64,000 nucleotides of DNA from Flavobacterium gelatinilyticum (GTDB lineage Bacteria > Bacteroidota > Bacteroidia > Flavobacteriales > Flavobacteriaceae): positions 4,030,001 to 4,094,000 of the forward strand of contig NZ_CP114287.1 of NCBI RefSeq assembly GCF_027111295.1. The letters run 5' to 3'. Shown here piece by piece: positions 15,678-24,677 of this stretch (position 1 is its first letter; every line of letters starts with the position of its first letter). Below the pieces are notes generated by a model. The model did no database searches, was not told where the DNA came from, and was given only the letters and a program-made list of their open reading frames with translations. The position numbers and the translations under genes were made by a program.

Positions 15678-16904
15678 TTAGACCAACTGTTTCAATGCAA
15701 TTTCAAAAGCAGTTGCGCTGATGTTTGTTTTTGATGCGCTTATAGAGTGAGCTTTTACGATGGCATTTTTAATAGTTTCTGATGTGTCGTTAAAAATAGC
15801 CTCATCTGTCATTTGTACTTTTTTCTCCATGAAATAAGCAAAAACCCTTGCCATTCCGCAGTTTGAAATAAAATCCGGAATCAGACTTACTTTACGGTCT
15901 ACTTCTTCCATAATAGATCCAAAGAAGATTTCTTTATCTGCAAAAGGCACATTCGCACCGCATGAAATTACTTCTAGCCCGTTTTCGATTAAACTGTCGA
16001 TTTGAGCCTGAGTTACCAGTCTCGAAGCTGCACACGGTGTAAAAATTTCAGCACCAATGGTCCAGATTTTAGAATTGATTTCTTCAAACGGAATCATAGC
16101 ATCGGCAACTAATTTATTTCCGTCTTTATTTAAAAACAACGTTCTGATTTCTTCAAACGAAAATCCTTCCTCTTTAATTAATCCGCCGTCGCGGTCAATA
16201 ATTCCGATTACTTTGGCTCCCATTTCGGCTAAATAAAAAGCAGCAGCAGAACCTACGTTTCCAAATCCCTGTACAATTGCTTTTTTGCCTTTAATGTCGC
16301 CTCCGTATGCTGCATAAAAATGACGAACTGCTTCGGCAACGCCAAAACCGGTAATCATATCTGCAACGGTATATTTTCTGGTTACATCCGGTGAGAATTT
16401 AGGATTTTCGATTACCTTGATAACTCCCTGGCGTAACTGCCCGATTCTGTTAATTTTATCAGCTTCCGTTGGTTTAAAATGTCCGTTAAAAACACCTTCC
16501 TGCGGATGCCATACGCCGCATTCCTCAGTCATTGGAATCACCTCGTGAATCTCGTCAACATTCAAATCGCCTCCTGTTCCGTAGTAACTTTTTAATAATG
16601 GAGAAACTGCTTTGTACCAGCGTTGTAAAACTCCTTTTTTACGCGGGTCATTTGGGTCAAAATTTATTCCAGATTTAGCTCCGCCAATTGCTGGACCGGA
16701 AACTGAAAATTTAACTTCCATTGTTTTGGCAAGAGACAGAACTTCGTTCATATCTAAGCCTTTTCTCATTCTTGTTCCTCCGCCGGCAGCTCCTCCGCGC
16801 AGCGAATTGATTACTGTCCATCCTTCTGCTTCAGTTTCAGAATCTTTCCAGTTGAAAACAATTTCAGGTGCTTTATTTTCAAATTGTTGTAATAAATCTT
16901 TCAT
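15678..16904 (-). CDS. Glu/Leu/Phe/Val dehydrogenase
   Basis: This amino-acid dehydrogenase reversibly deaminates an L-amino acid with NAD(P). Residues 35-75 hold GGGTRMRKGLDMNEVLSLAKTM and FSVSGPAIGGAKSGINFDP, the latter with the catalytic-region lysine. Asp in GGDLNVDE follows, and the Rossmann motif VQGFGNVGSAAAFYLAEMGAKV is near 215. The length of 408 residues fits. Which amino acid it uses cannot be told from motifs alone. A terminator-like hairpin at 16994-17027 separates it from the next minus-strand gene. Confidence 0.9.
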   Translation of the reverse strand: MKDLLQQFENKAPEIVFNWKDSETEAEGWTVINSLRGGAAGGGTRMRKGLDMNEVLSLAKTMEVKFSVSGPAIGGAKSGINFDPNDPRKKGVLQRWYKAVSPLLKSYYGTGGDLNVDEIHEVIPMTEECGVWHPQEGVFNGHFKPTEADKINRIGQLRQGVIKVIENPKFSPDVTRKYTVADMITGFGVAEAVRHFYAAYGGDIKGKKAIVQGFGNVGSAAAFYLAEMGAKVIGIIDRDGGLIKEEGFSFEEIRTLFLNKDGNKLVADAMIPFEEINSKIWTIGAEIFTPCAASRLVTQAQIDSLIENGLEVISCGANVPFADKEIFFGSIMEEVDRKVSLIPDFISNCGMARVFAYFMEKKVQMTDEAIFNDTSETIKNAIVKAHSISASKTNISATAFEIALKQLV

Positions 16905-16993
16905 TTCGTTGTGATATGTTTATTTTGCGTAAATGTATAAAATAGAATAATGCGAATAATGTATTTTGTGTCAAATTTTATCAAACCCAAAAG

Positions 16994-17027
16994 AAAAGCC
17001 GAAAACTTGTGGGTTTTCGGCTTTTTT
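16994..17027. terminator. terminator after the chalcone-isomerase-like gene
   Basis: The stem AAAAGCCGAAAAC / GTTTTCGGCTTTT with a 4-nt loop lies 20 bp beyond the stop of the minus-strand gene at 17047. Confidence 0.85.
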
Positions 17028-17046
17028 AATATTAAAATTTTAAGAA

Positions 17047-17622
17047 TTATATTCCAAGCAGGTGTTTTTTCAAAGTATCATCGACTGGTTTGTCTGAAAG
17101 CCAGATTCCGAATAATGCTTTTTTGAAATCAAATCCCGGAACTTGTCCTTTTAAAACTTCGTTCTTGTAAATGTTCATCGTTTGATCCAGTGGATTATAA
17201 GCCAGAATAAAAACATCTTTTTCTGTAATCGCATCGCTCAAATACGATTTTAACTGCTCAATTCTAGGGCGTAGTTCTTCAAGATTACTTCCGGCAGACT
17301 TTTCAAATCCGGCATTTATCGCTTTTGTTAATTTATTAGAAGAAACCATCGATGAAGTAATTTCAATTCGTATAGCCATTTCGGTATCACTGTCGATAAT
17401 AAATTTTGGATCCTGGCTCAATTGAGATAAATACAATGCCTGAACGTAAACTTCTAACCACATTTTTGATCTTCCTCCCGCACCATTTAGCTGCAATGTT
17501 TTATTTTGAAATTCTATTTTTCGGGGAACAGTAACACCGTTAACTTCTAAATGTGTCTGGGCAGAAACTGTAAAAAAAGGTATAGTCAACAGGAATGTCA
17601 GGACTAGTAAAATATTTCTCAT
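17047..17622 (-). CDS. chalcone isomerase-like exported protein
   Basis: A signal peptide (MRNILLVLTFLLTIPFFTVSAQ) directs export. The mature part has the bacterial chalcone-isomerase-like pattern: VNGVTVPRKIEFQNKTLQLNGAGGRSK, then VYVQALYLSQLSQDP, and a C-terminal ALFGIWLSDKPVDDTLKKHLLG. Bacterial members usually are not thought to isomerise chalcones; many bind lipids or fatty acids. The length of 191 residues is normal. It appears monocistronic. Confidence 0.85.
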   Translation of the reverse strand: MRNILLVLTFLLTIPFFTVSAQTHLEVNGVTVPRKIEFQNKTLQLNGAGGRSKMWLEVYVQALYLSQLSQDPKFIIDSDTEMAIRIEITSSMVSSNKLTKAINAGFEKSAGSNLEELRPRIEQLKSYLSDAITEKDVFILAYNPLDQTMNIYKNEVLKGQVPGFDFKKALFGIWLSDKPVDDTLKKHLLGI

Positions 17623-17973
17623 GTTCTATCAATTGTTTATTTTTTAGGCAAAAATAATGTTAATTTATCAATAATGTAACTATGGTTACAAAGTTTTTTT
17701 TTGGTCTAATTTTGATTTTTGTTTGTCTATATTCTTAAAAATCAGAATAGTAAGATTTAATTTACGTACAATTACGTGTTTTGTGAATTGTTTAATGTTT
17801 TGTTGATAGGAATTGTCTGATTTTTGGTTTTTTTGAGGCAATTAGGACTTCTTTATATTCATTTATGTTTTCTAAAATTTGCTGCATGATTATTTGATCT
17901 CAGAGCAAAATCATATATAATTACGAAAACGTTATCGTTATTGTTGTAAATCTATTAATTTTATATGCGTGCA

Positions 17974-18004
17974 TTGTAAATTAAGCATTTAAAAATTATC
18001 TTTG
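17974..18004 (+). promoter_or_regulatory. promoter of the acyl-CoA dehydrogenase gene
   Basis: TTG at 17974-17976 and TATCTTTG at 17997-18004 are 20 bp apart, a good Bacteroidetes promoter. It lies in an otherwise featureless AT-rich gap (17623-18106). Because the box overlaps an in-frame TTG at 18002, that TTG cannot be the start of translation. Confidence 0.75.
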
Positions 18005-18106
18005 AAAGCCTTTACTACAATAAATGCATTTCACAAAAAAATAAATAAAAAACAACTAAACGCAATCATGCATTGGTTTAGTATAAAAACAATAAAACAA
18101 AAAACT

Positions 18107-19249
18107 ATGGATTTTAATCTTACCGAAGAACATTTAATGATTCAGCAGGCAGCAAGAGATTTTGCTCAGAATGAATTATTACCAGGAGTTATTGAACGCG
18201 ACGAAAAACAAATCTTCCCTACAGAACAAGTTAAGAAAATGGGCGAACTTGGATTTATGGGAATGATGGTTGATCCAAAATACGGCGGAAGCGGCCTTGA
18301 TGCCATTTCGTATGTAATTGCGATGGAAGAAATTTCTAAGGTAGATGCCTCTGCTTCTGTAGTAATGTCTGTAAATAATTCTTTAGTCTGCTGGGGACTG
18401 CAGGAATATGGAACCGAAGAACAAAAACAAAAATACTTGCCGGGTTTAGCTTCAGGCGAGATTCACGGGGCATTTTGTTTAAGCGAGCCGGAAGCCGGAA
18501 GTGATGCAACATCCCAAAAAACAACCGCCATTGATATGGGGGATCATTATTTGGTAAACGGAACCAAAAACTGGATTACAAACGGAAACACAGCTTCGGT
18601 TTATTTGGTGATAGCGCAAACGCATCCTGAATTAAAACATAAAGGAATCAATGCTTTGATCATGACTAAAGATATGCCGGGTTTTGCTGTTGGTCCAAAA
18701 GAGCAAAAAATGGGAATCCGTGGTTCTGATACTCACTCTTTGATGTTTACGGATGTTAAAGTTCCTAAAGAAAACAGAATTGGGGAAGATGGTTTTGGAT
18801 TTAAATTTGCAATGAAAACTTTGGCGGGAGGCAGAATTGGAATCGCTTCTCAGGCTTTAGGAATTGCTTCTGGAGCTTATGAACTGGCTCTTAAATATTC
18901 TAAAGAACGTAAAGCCTTTGGAACAGAAATCTGCAATCATCAGGCAATTGCTTTTAAATTGGCAGATATGGCGGTAAATATCGAAGCGGCACGCCATTTA
19001 TGTATGAAAGCGGCCTGGGATAAAGACCAGCATAAAAATTATGATGTGAGCGGTGCAATGGCAAAATTATTCGCTTCGCAGGTTGCAATGGATACTTCGG
19101 TTGAAGCCGTTCAGATTCACGGAGGAAATGGATATGTAAAAGAATACCATGTAGAGCGTTTAATGCGTGATGCTAAAATTACCCAGATTTACGAAGGAAC
19201 ATCAGAAATTCAGAAAATTGTAATTTCAAGAGCTGTTATTGCAGGATAA
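18107..19249 (+). CDS. acyl-CoA dehydrogenase
   Basis: This flavoenzyme oxidises acyl-CoA to enoyl-CoA in fatty-acid or branched-chain amino-acid breakdown. The 380-residue product starts MDFNLTEEHLMIQ and has the signatures CLSEPEAGSD (near 125) and the C-terminal QIHGGNGYVKEYHVERLMRDAKITQIYEGTSEIQ with the catalytic-base Glu in YEGTSE. An upstream extension to a TTG at 18002 is rejected because that codon lies in the promoter and the 35 added residues are Lys-rich and not family-like. Confidence 0.93.
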   Translation: MDFNLTEEHLMIQQAARDFAQNELLPGVIERDEKQIFPTEQVKKMGELGFMGMMVDPKYGGSGLDAISYVIAMEEISKVDASASVVMSVNNSLVCWGLQEYGTEEQKQKYLPGLASGEIHGAFCLSEPEAGSDATSQKTTAIDMGDHYLVNGTKNWITNGNTASVYLVIAQTHPELKHKGINALIMTKDMPGFAVGPKEQKMGIRGSDTHSLMFTDVKVPKENRIGEDGFGFKFAMKTLAGGRIGIASQALGIASGAYELALKYSKERKAFGTEICNHQAIAFKLADMAVNIEAARHLCMKAAWDKDQHKNYDVSGAMAKLFASQVAMDTSVEAVQIHGGNGYVKEYHVERLMRDAKITQIYEGTSEIQKIVISRAVIAG

Positions 19250-19276
19250 TTAAAATTCTTTCTTTATTATAAAATT

Positions 19277-19317
19277 AGAACCCTTTCGGCTTTTTGGAGT
19301 GCGAAAGGGTTTTTTTC
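19277..19317 (+). terminator. terminator after acyl-CoA dehydrogenase
   Basis: The stem AACCCTTTCG / CGAAAGGGTT ends in seven T residues, 28 bp past the stop codon. Confidence 0.85.
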
Positions 19318-19385
19318 TAATGTTTTTAGAGGGTTTATTCTTTCAAATTAGTAACTTAGTTTTCTTTTAATCCAAAATCATTTCC

Positions 19386-20363
19386 ATGAAAAAGTTGTAC
19401 TTTCTCCTTCCGTTTATTCTGCTGGCCTGTAAATCGAATACCTCTCCGGTAAGCGAAAAATCATCCAAATCAAATTCGAAGCCCCTTGAAATCAGTTATA
19501 AAGTTTCGGAATCAGAAGTTTCAGATTTTTTAAAATACCTTTCTTCGGATGAACTTGAAGGCCGTGAAACGGGAACAAACGGAATTGAAAAGGCAGCGGT
19601 TTTTCTGGAAGATTATTTTAAGAAACACAACGTTAAACCTTATTTTTCTACTTATCGCGATACGTTGACCAACTTTAAATCCCCAGCTTATAATATTGTC
19701 GGCGTTTTAGAAGGAACAGATCCGGTTCTTAAAAAAGAATATGTGGTCCTGAGCGCGCATTATGATCATATTGGTGTTGAAAAGAAACAACAGCCGGATG
19801 TAATTTACAACGGTGCAAATGATGATGCATCGGGTGTTACAGCTGTGGCGCAAATGGCAAAGTATTTCAGCGAAACCAAATCGAATAAAAGAAGTATTCT
19901 TTTTGTGTTTTTTGCCGGAGAAGAAAAAGGACTTCTGGGCTCTAAAAGTATGGTTCAGAAACTAAAAAAACAAAACTTCAATTTATATACCCAGCTAAAT
20001 ATCGAAATGATCGGCGTTCCAATGAAACGCGATTATCTGGCTTACATAACGGGTTTTGATAAATCGAATATGGCAGAGAAAATAAATGAGTATACGGGAA
20101 AAAAGACCATTGGTTTTTTACCGAAAGAAGCCGAATATCAATTGTTTTACAGATCTGATAACCATCCGTTTTTTGAAACTTTTGGAAAACCATGCCAGTC
20201 TTTAAGTACTTTTGATTTTGAAAATTTTGATTTCTATCACCATGTTTCGGATGAATTTAAAATAATGGATATTCCGCACATGACTGCATTTGTTCAGGAA
20301 CTTCTTCCCGCAGTTACCCGTATCAGCCAGACACCGACAGAGGAAATAACGATGAATAAATAA
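19386..20363 (+). CDS. M28-family peptidase lipoprotein
   Basis: The N-terminus MKKLYFLLPFILLACKS is a lipoprotein signal with lipobox LLAC. The zinc sites of M28 aminopeptidases are seen: H in LSAHYDHIG, D in GANDDASGVTAVAQM, E-E in FFAGEEKGLLGS, and a late H in RSDNHPFFE and YHHVSDE. It would cleave N-terminal residues from peptides in the periplasm or at the cell surface. The length of 325 residues is normal. The short-chain reductase starts 34 bp later. Confidence 0.9.
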   Translation: MKKLYFLLPFILLACKSNTSPVSEKSSKSNSKPLEISYKVSESEVSDFLKYLSSDELEGRETGTNGIEKAAVFLEDYFKKHNVKPYFSTYRDTLTNFKSPAYNIVGVLEGTDPVLKKEYVVLSAHYDHIGVEKKQQPDVIYNGANDDASGVTAVAQMAKYFSETKSNKRSILFVFFAGEEKGLLGSKSMVQKLKKQNFNLYTQLNIEMIGVPMKRDYLAYITGFDKSNMAEKINEYTGKKTIGFLPKEAEYQLFYRSDNHPFFETFGKPCQSLSTFDFENFDFYHHVSDEFKIMDIPHMTAFVQELLPAVTRISQTPTEEITMNK

Positions 20364-20397
20364 GAGTCGTTTTGTCTCATTTGATTATTTTTGCTTC

Positions 20398-21075
20398 ATG
20401 AAAAATATTATCGTTACCGGAACAAGCAGAGGGATAGGTTATGAATTGGCCTTGCAGTTTGCAAACGAAGGAAATCAGGTTTTGGCTATTTCCAGAAAAG
20501 TACCAAAAGAACTATTAGAACATCAAAATATTACTTGTTTGTCTGTTGATCTGGCAGATGAAAGTGCATTGAATCAGGTTGAAGGTTTTCTTTCTTCAAC
20601 ATGGAAAAAAGTAGATGCTCTAGTACATAATGCGGGTGCTTTATTATTAAAGCCTTTTGCAGAAACGACTCAGGCTGATTTTGAAAGTATTTATAAAGTA
20701 AATGTTTTTGCTGTCGCAAATCTTACGAGAATCTGTCTTCCGTATTTGCAAAAAGGAAGCCATGTTGTAACCATTAGTTCTATTGGCGGTGTAAGAGGAA
20801 GTCTGAAATTCGCCGGACTGGCCGCTTATAGTTCGAGTAAAGGCGCTGTGATTACGCTAACCGAATTATTAGCCGAAGAATATAAAGAAAAAGGAATCTC
20901 ATTTAATGTTCTGGCTTTGGGTTCTGTTCAGACTGAAATGTTAAATGAAGCTTTCCCTGGCTATCAGGCGCCAATTTCGGCAGCAGGAATGGCTAATTAT
21001 ATTTATGATTTTACATTGAACGGTAATAAATACTTTAACGGAAAAGTATTGGAGGTTTCTTCTACTAATCCGTAA
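20398..21075 (+). CDS. short-chain dehydrogenase/reductase (SDR)
   Basis: A classical SDR with the cofactor motif VTGTSRGIGYELA at residues 5-17, NAG in VHNAGALL near 80, the catalytic Ser in VVTISSIGG near 125 and YSSSK near 142 (Tyr and Lys). The substrate is unknown. The 225-residue length is slightly short for the family but complete. TATTTTTG at 20386-20393 could be a -7 element, but it has no well-placed -33 partner and would leave almost no leader. Confidence 0.88.
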   Translation: MKNIIVTGTSRGIGYELALQFANEGNQVLAISRKVPKELLEHQNITCLSVDLADESALNQVEGFLSSTWKKVDALVHNAGALLLKPFAETTQADFESIYKVNVFAVANLTRICLPYLQKGSHVVTISSIGGVRGSLKFAGLAAYSSSKGAVITLTELLAEEYKEKGISFNVLALGSVQTEMLNEAFPGYQAPISAAGMANYIYDFTLNGNKYFNGKVLEVSSTNP

Positions 21076-21079
21076 ATTA

Positions 21080-21510
21080 AATTATGAGTTTTGAGTTATG
21101 AATTATGAGTTTGATTATGAGTGAGAGTATCGTGAAGGTTAAAAGTTTTGAGTTAGCTATAAGAGGAGTTAATTTTTATAAATGGCTGATTTCAGAAAAG
21201 AAAGAATTTATAATGAGCAAACAATTTTTACGTTCTGTTACTTCCGTAGGTGCAAACGTTCGAGAAGCCGTAAATGCTCAGAGCAAAGCTGATTTTATAC
21301 ATAAATTATCAATTTCTCAAAAAGAATGTGATGAGTCAATGTATTGGTTAGAAATTTTAAATGCGACAAATTATATTTCAGAAAATGAATTTGAATCATT
21401 GCATCAACAATGTAATGAAGTTCTGAAAATTATAAAAAGCATAATTATAACATCAAAGAAAAACATATAGTTAGTAAAACTCATAACTCATACTTTATAA
21501 TTCATAATTA
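21080..21510. repeat. inverted repeats flanking the four-helix-bundle gene
   Basis: Left arm at 21080-21121 (built of AATTATGAGTTTTGAGTTATG) and right arm at 21478-21510 (ACTCATAACTCATACTTTAT and ATTCATAATT) are imperfect complements. They bracket one small gene. Confidence 0.65.
21117..21470 (+). CDS. four helix bundle protein (23S rRNA IVS-type)
   Basis: The 117-residue product matches the four-helix-bundle family first described inside 23S rRNA intervening sequences: VKSFELAIRGVNFYKWL, then SKQFLRSVTSVGANVREA and KADFIHKLSISQKECDESMYWLEIL. Its function is unknown and no rRNA lies nearby. ATG 21105 is also in frame but lies inside the left inverted-repeat arm. Being bounded by inverted repeats suggests it moves or moved as a unit. 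Confidence 0.85.
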   Translation: MSESIVKVKSFELAIRGVNFYKWLISEKKEFIMSKQFLRSVTSVGANVREAVNAQSKADFIHKLSISQKECDESMYWLEILNATNYISENEFESLHQQCNEVLKIIKSIIITSKKNI

Positions 21511-21512
21511 TT

Positions 21513-22109
21513 TTGAGCGCCACTTTAGCCAAATACATTCCCGAGCATGCTGTAAAGCCTGTTTTTGATTTGATTGTAGCCAATCAGGTTCATCTGAAAA
21601 TCGTAAATGAGCGTCAGACGCGTCACGGAGATTACAGAAGGGGACCGAGCGGAAAGCATGAGATTACGGTTAATGCAAGTTTAAATAAGTACAGGTTTTT
21701 GATTACGCTTATTCACGAGATTGCACATTTGGTTGCTTTTGAAAAATTCGGACGAAATATTAAACCGCACGGAAACGAGTGGAAATATACCTTTCAGCGT
21801 TTAATGGTTCCGTTTATCAGGCCTGAAATATTTCCGAGTCAGATCCTGCCTTTGCTGGCAAGACATTTTAAGAATCCTTCTGCAAGCAGTGATACTGATA
21901 CTACTTTATCGCTGGCTTTGAAACAATATGATACGGATAACGATAAAAGTTATGTTTTTGAAATTCCATTTGGAAGCGTTTTTAAAATTAAAAACGGAAA
22001 GGTATTCAAGAAACTGGCAGTTAGGACCAAGCGTTTTGAATGCATCGAAATAAGTTCAGGAAAAACATATCTTTTTAATCCAAATGCAGAAGTAGAACTT
22101 GTGGATTAA
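21513..22109 (+). CDS. SprT-like zinc protein
   Basis: Residues 55-80 contain LITLIHEIAHLVAFEKFG and then KPHGNEWK, the HExxH plus downstream His of SprT-like proteins, which are related to the DNA-protein crosslink protease Spartan. The product is 198 residues and cytosolic. The start is TTG at 21513 (LSATLAKYIPEHAV), just after the right inverted-repeat arm; no upstream ATG exists in frame. Its activity in Bacteroidetes is not established. Confidence 0.85.
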   Translation: MSATLAKYIPEHAVKPVFDLIVANQVHLKIVNERQTRHGDYRRGPSGKHEITVNASLNKYRFLITLIHEIAHLVAFEKFGRNIKPHGNEWKYTFQRLMVPFIRPEIFPSQILPLLARHFKNPSASSDTDTTLSLALKQYDTDNDKSYVFEIPFGSVFKIKNGKVFKKLAVRTKRFECIEISSGKTYLFNPNAEVELVD

Positions 22110-22170
22110 ACAATGAAATTTTAATGTTTTAAATCCCAAATTCCAAAATCAGGGATGAATATTCTAAAAA

Positions 22171-22212
22171 AAAATCCAAATTCCAATTGAAAAAGCTGGA
22201 ATTTGGATTTTA
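22171..22212. repeat. hairpin of the AAATCCAAATTCCA family
   Basis: The arms AAAATCCAAATTCCA and TGGAATTTGGATTTT are separated by about 10 bp, just past the ABC ATPase stop on the minus strand. It may act as a terminator. The larger relative is at 24678-24832. Confidence 0.7.
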
Positions 22213-22236
22213 AAATATTTTGAAATCTAAAAGGTT

Positions 22237-22998
22237 TTAACCTTTCAAATATGCTTCTCTTACTTTTTTGAAAAGGTTTGAAGAGTAAACAAACTTCACG
22301 ATGTCTTTATTATCTGTTCTAAAGATTTCTTCTTTTGTTCCCTGCCAGGCTTTTAATCCTTTCTTTAGGAAAACAATATTTTCGCCAATCTCCATAACCG
22401 AGTTCATATCGTGTGTGTTAATCACGGTTGTAATATTGTATTCTTTAGTGATTTCCTGAATAAGATTATCAATCAAAGTTGAAGTATTGGGATCTAATCC
22501 GGAGTTTGGTTCATCACAAAATAAATATTTAGGATTGTTTACGATAGCACGGGCAATAGCTACACGTTTCTGCATACCTCCGGAAATTTCAGAAGGCAGT
22601 TTTTTATGAGCTTCGACAAGATTTACTCTTTCTAAAACAAAATCAACACGTTCTTTGATTTGTGCTTTATTGTTATTTGTGAACATTTTTAACGGGAAAG
22701 CTACATTTTCTTCAACCGTCATAGAATCAAATAAAGCACTTCCCTGAAATACCATTCCAATTTCGGTTCTTAAGTCACGCTTTTCATCTTTGTCTAAATC
22801 AGAATACACTCTGCCGTCAAATTCAATTGTTCCGGAATCTGGCGTGTGAATTCCTAATAATGTTTTTAGCAGAACTGTTTTTCCAGATCCACTTTGTCCA
22901 ATAATCAAGTTGGTTTTTCCGGTTTCAAATACTGTCGAAACACCTTTTAAAACTTTGCTGTCGCCAAATGATTTTTCTATATTTTTTACTTCTATCAT
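22237..22998 (-). CDS. ABC transporter ATP-binding protein (MlaF-type)
   Basis: The ATPase has Walker A GQSGSGKTVLLK near residue 40, the Q-loop VFQGSALFDSMTVEENV, signature SGGMQKRVAIARAI near 143 and Walker B YLFCDEPNSGLDP. The sequence fits the MlaF/Ttg2A group, which moves phospholipids between inner and outer membranes. The start ATG at 22998 overlaps the permease stop (TAATG), so translation is coupled. An in-frame extension to 23058 lies inside the permease gene and is not needed. Confidence 0.92.
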   Translation of the reverse strand: MIEVKNIEKSFGDSKVLKGVSTVFETGKTNLIIGQSGSGKTVLLKTLLGIHTPDSGTIEFDGRVYSDLDKDEKRDLRTEIGMVFQGSALFDSMTVEENVAFPLKMFTNNNKAQIKERVDFVLERVNLVEAHKKLPSEISGGMQKRVAIARAIVNNPKYLFCDEPNSGLDPNTSTLIDNLIQEITKEYNITTVINTHDMNSVMEIGENIVFLKKGLKAWQGTKEEIFRTDNKDIVKFVYSSNLFKKVREAYLKG

Positions 22999-23744
22999 TA
23001 TCCTAATAATAATTGAGTTAATATATAATTTAGAAGAATTATAGTGACAGATGTCCATATAAATGCTGTCGTACTAGCTTTACCTACTTCTAATGCACCG
23101 CCTTTCATGTAATATCCGTGAAAAGCCGGAATTGTTGCCAGTAACAGGGCAAAGATTAAAGTTTTGATAAAAGCATAAGTAATATGAAAGGGTATAAAAT
23201 CTTTCTGAGCTCCCATGATAAAATCTGCACCGGTCGAAAATCCTCCATAAGCACAAGCAAGCCATCCTCCAAAAACACCTAAAAACATACTGATCCCGAT
23301 TACGAAAGGATACATTAACAGAGCGATTATTTTTGGGAAAACAAGATAGTTTACTGAGTTGACTCCCATAACTTCTAAAGCATCGATTTGTTCTGTAACA
23401 CGCATTGTACCTATACTGGAAGTAATGTAAGATCCCATTTTTCCGGCCATAATTACAGAAATAAAAGTAGGGGCAAACTCCAGGATTACAGATTGACGTG
23501 TAGCAAAACCAATTAAATATTTTGGAATTAATGGATTAGTTAAGTTTAATGCTGTCTGGATGGCCACAACTCCTCCAATGAAAAAAGAGATAAAACATAC
23601 AATTCCAAGAGAGTCAATAATAAGATCATCGATTTCTTTTAGAATTAGGTTTTTCATAACAGGCCATTTGGTCTGTTTATTGAAAATTTCTTTTAGCATT
23701 AAAAAATATTTCCCTATTTGGGATAAATAACGAATTAGCATCAT
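22998..23744 (-). CDS. MlaE-type ABC transporter permease
   Basis: The 248-residue, multi-span protein has the MlaE family features: an N-terminal amphipathic stretch, VCFISFFIGGVVAIQTALN, the loop MGSYITSSIGTMRVTEQIDALEVMG (with the conserved E-Q-I-D-A-L) and four to five membrane helices. It forms the lipid transport complex with the ATPase behind it. No MlaD-like substrate-binding gene is adjacent. Confidence 0.92.
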   Translation of the reverse strand: MMLIRYLSQIGKYFLMLKEIFNKQTKWPVMKNLILKEIDDLIIDSLGIVCFISFFIGGVVAIQTALNLTNPLIPKYLIGFATRQSVILEFAPTFISVIMAGKMGSYITSSIGTMRVTEQIDALEVMGVNSVNYLVFPKIIALLMYPFVIGISMFLGVFGGWLACAYGGFSTGADFIMGAQKDFIPFHITYAFIKTLIFALLLATIPAFHGYYMKGGALEVGKASTTAFIWTSVTIILLNYILTQLLLG

Positions 23745-23826
23745 AAGGTTTTACAAATATTGGCTAAATTAAGCATTAGTTTACAGTTTATCGTTTAGGC
23801 GTGTCGTTTTTTAATTTTTTTTAAGA

Positions 23827-24675
23827 TTAAAAAAGCTTTTGTTTCATTTTTTGAAAACGATAATTTCTAATAAATTTAGCTTGTTCAGTAGTAACTAATA
23901 AAGGAGTTTTGGCTTTTTTTGCTTTCCAGAATCCTCTTATATAATCTAAAAAAAGAAATGGTTTTTTTTTCATCATGGCCAGTTTTGCCGAAGCAATTGC
24001 CGTGATCCAGAAACCATATCCTAAAGTATAAAAAGCCTCGCCTTGTTTGTAGCGGGCTGTTTTGTTGTAGTTTGCTCCGGTTGGTTTTAGGTGTTTTACA
24101 TGTAAAGATTCATCGGTTACGATTTTCCAGTTGTAATATTTACAAAGTAATTCGTCAACGGTGTCCCATCCCATTGCTGGACGCAAACCGCCAATTTGCT
24201 CGAAGGTTTCTTTTCTATATGCCTTTAAAGCACCCCGAATGTGATCTTTATCGGTAAGATTTTCTAAAACCCAGTCGCCGTTTTTGTCAATGTAACAAAA
24301 TCCTCCGGCCATTCCAACTCTTGTATCGCTTTCGAAATGTTTTATTATCGTTTCGAAATAATTGGGAGGGAAAATTAAATCACCGTCAATTTTTACAATG
24401 ATATCGTAATTGGAATCTAAAGTTTCAAAACCTTTTTGAAAAGCCTGAATTACTTTGCTTCCCGGCATATGAATCGCGTCTGAAGTTTTATTTACAACAG
24501 AGATATATGGATTTTCTTTTGCAAATTCCAATACAACTTCTTCTGTTTTATCAGTCGAATTATCGTTTACAACCACAATTTTTGATGGCAAAACAGTTTG
24601 CGTAACCAACGATTGCAGAGTCAGGCCAATAAGATCTTGTTCGTTGTGTGCGGGTATAACAATGTAATACTTCAT
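23827..24675 (-). CDS. glycosyltransferase family 2
   Basis: A GT-A enzyme: YIVIPAHNEQDLIGLTLQSL at the N-terminus, VVNDNSTDKTEEVV near 40, KIDGDLIFPPNYFE (the DxD-like DGD) near 100, then GWDTVDELLC. It transfers sugar from an activated donor to an unknown acceptor. ATG 24675 is taken as the start; ATG 24687 lies within the 33-bp inverted-repeat arm. The methyltransferase at 24830 lies upstream and both run the same way, with the other repeat arm between. Confidence 0.88.
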   Translation of the reverse strand: MKYYIVIPAHNEQDLIGLTLQSLVTQTVLPSKIVVVNDNSTDKTEEVVLEFAKENPYISVVNKTSDAIHMPGSKVIQAFQKGFETLDSNYDIIVKIDGDLIFPPNYFETIIKHFESDTRVGMAGGFCYIDKNGDWVLENLTDKDHIRGALKAYRKETFEQIGGLRPAMGWDTVDELLCKYYNWKIVTDESLHVKHLKPTGANYNKTARYKQGEAFYTLGYGFWITAIASAKLAMMKKKPFLFLDYIRGFWKAKKAKTPLLVTTEQAKFIRNYRFQKMKQKLF

Positions 24676-24677
24676 TT

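Noticed and set aside
22998..23058. Longer start for the MlaF-type ATPase
   Set aside because: The added 20 residues lie inside the permease gene and before the TAATG overlap; the family begins at MIEVKNI.
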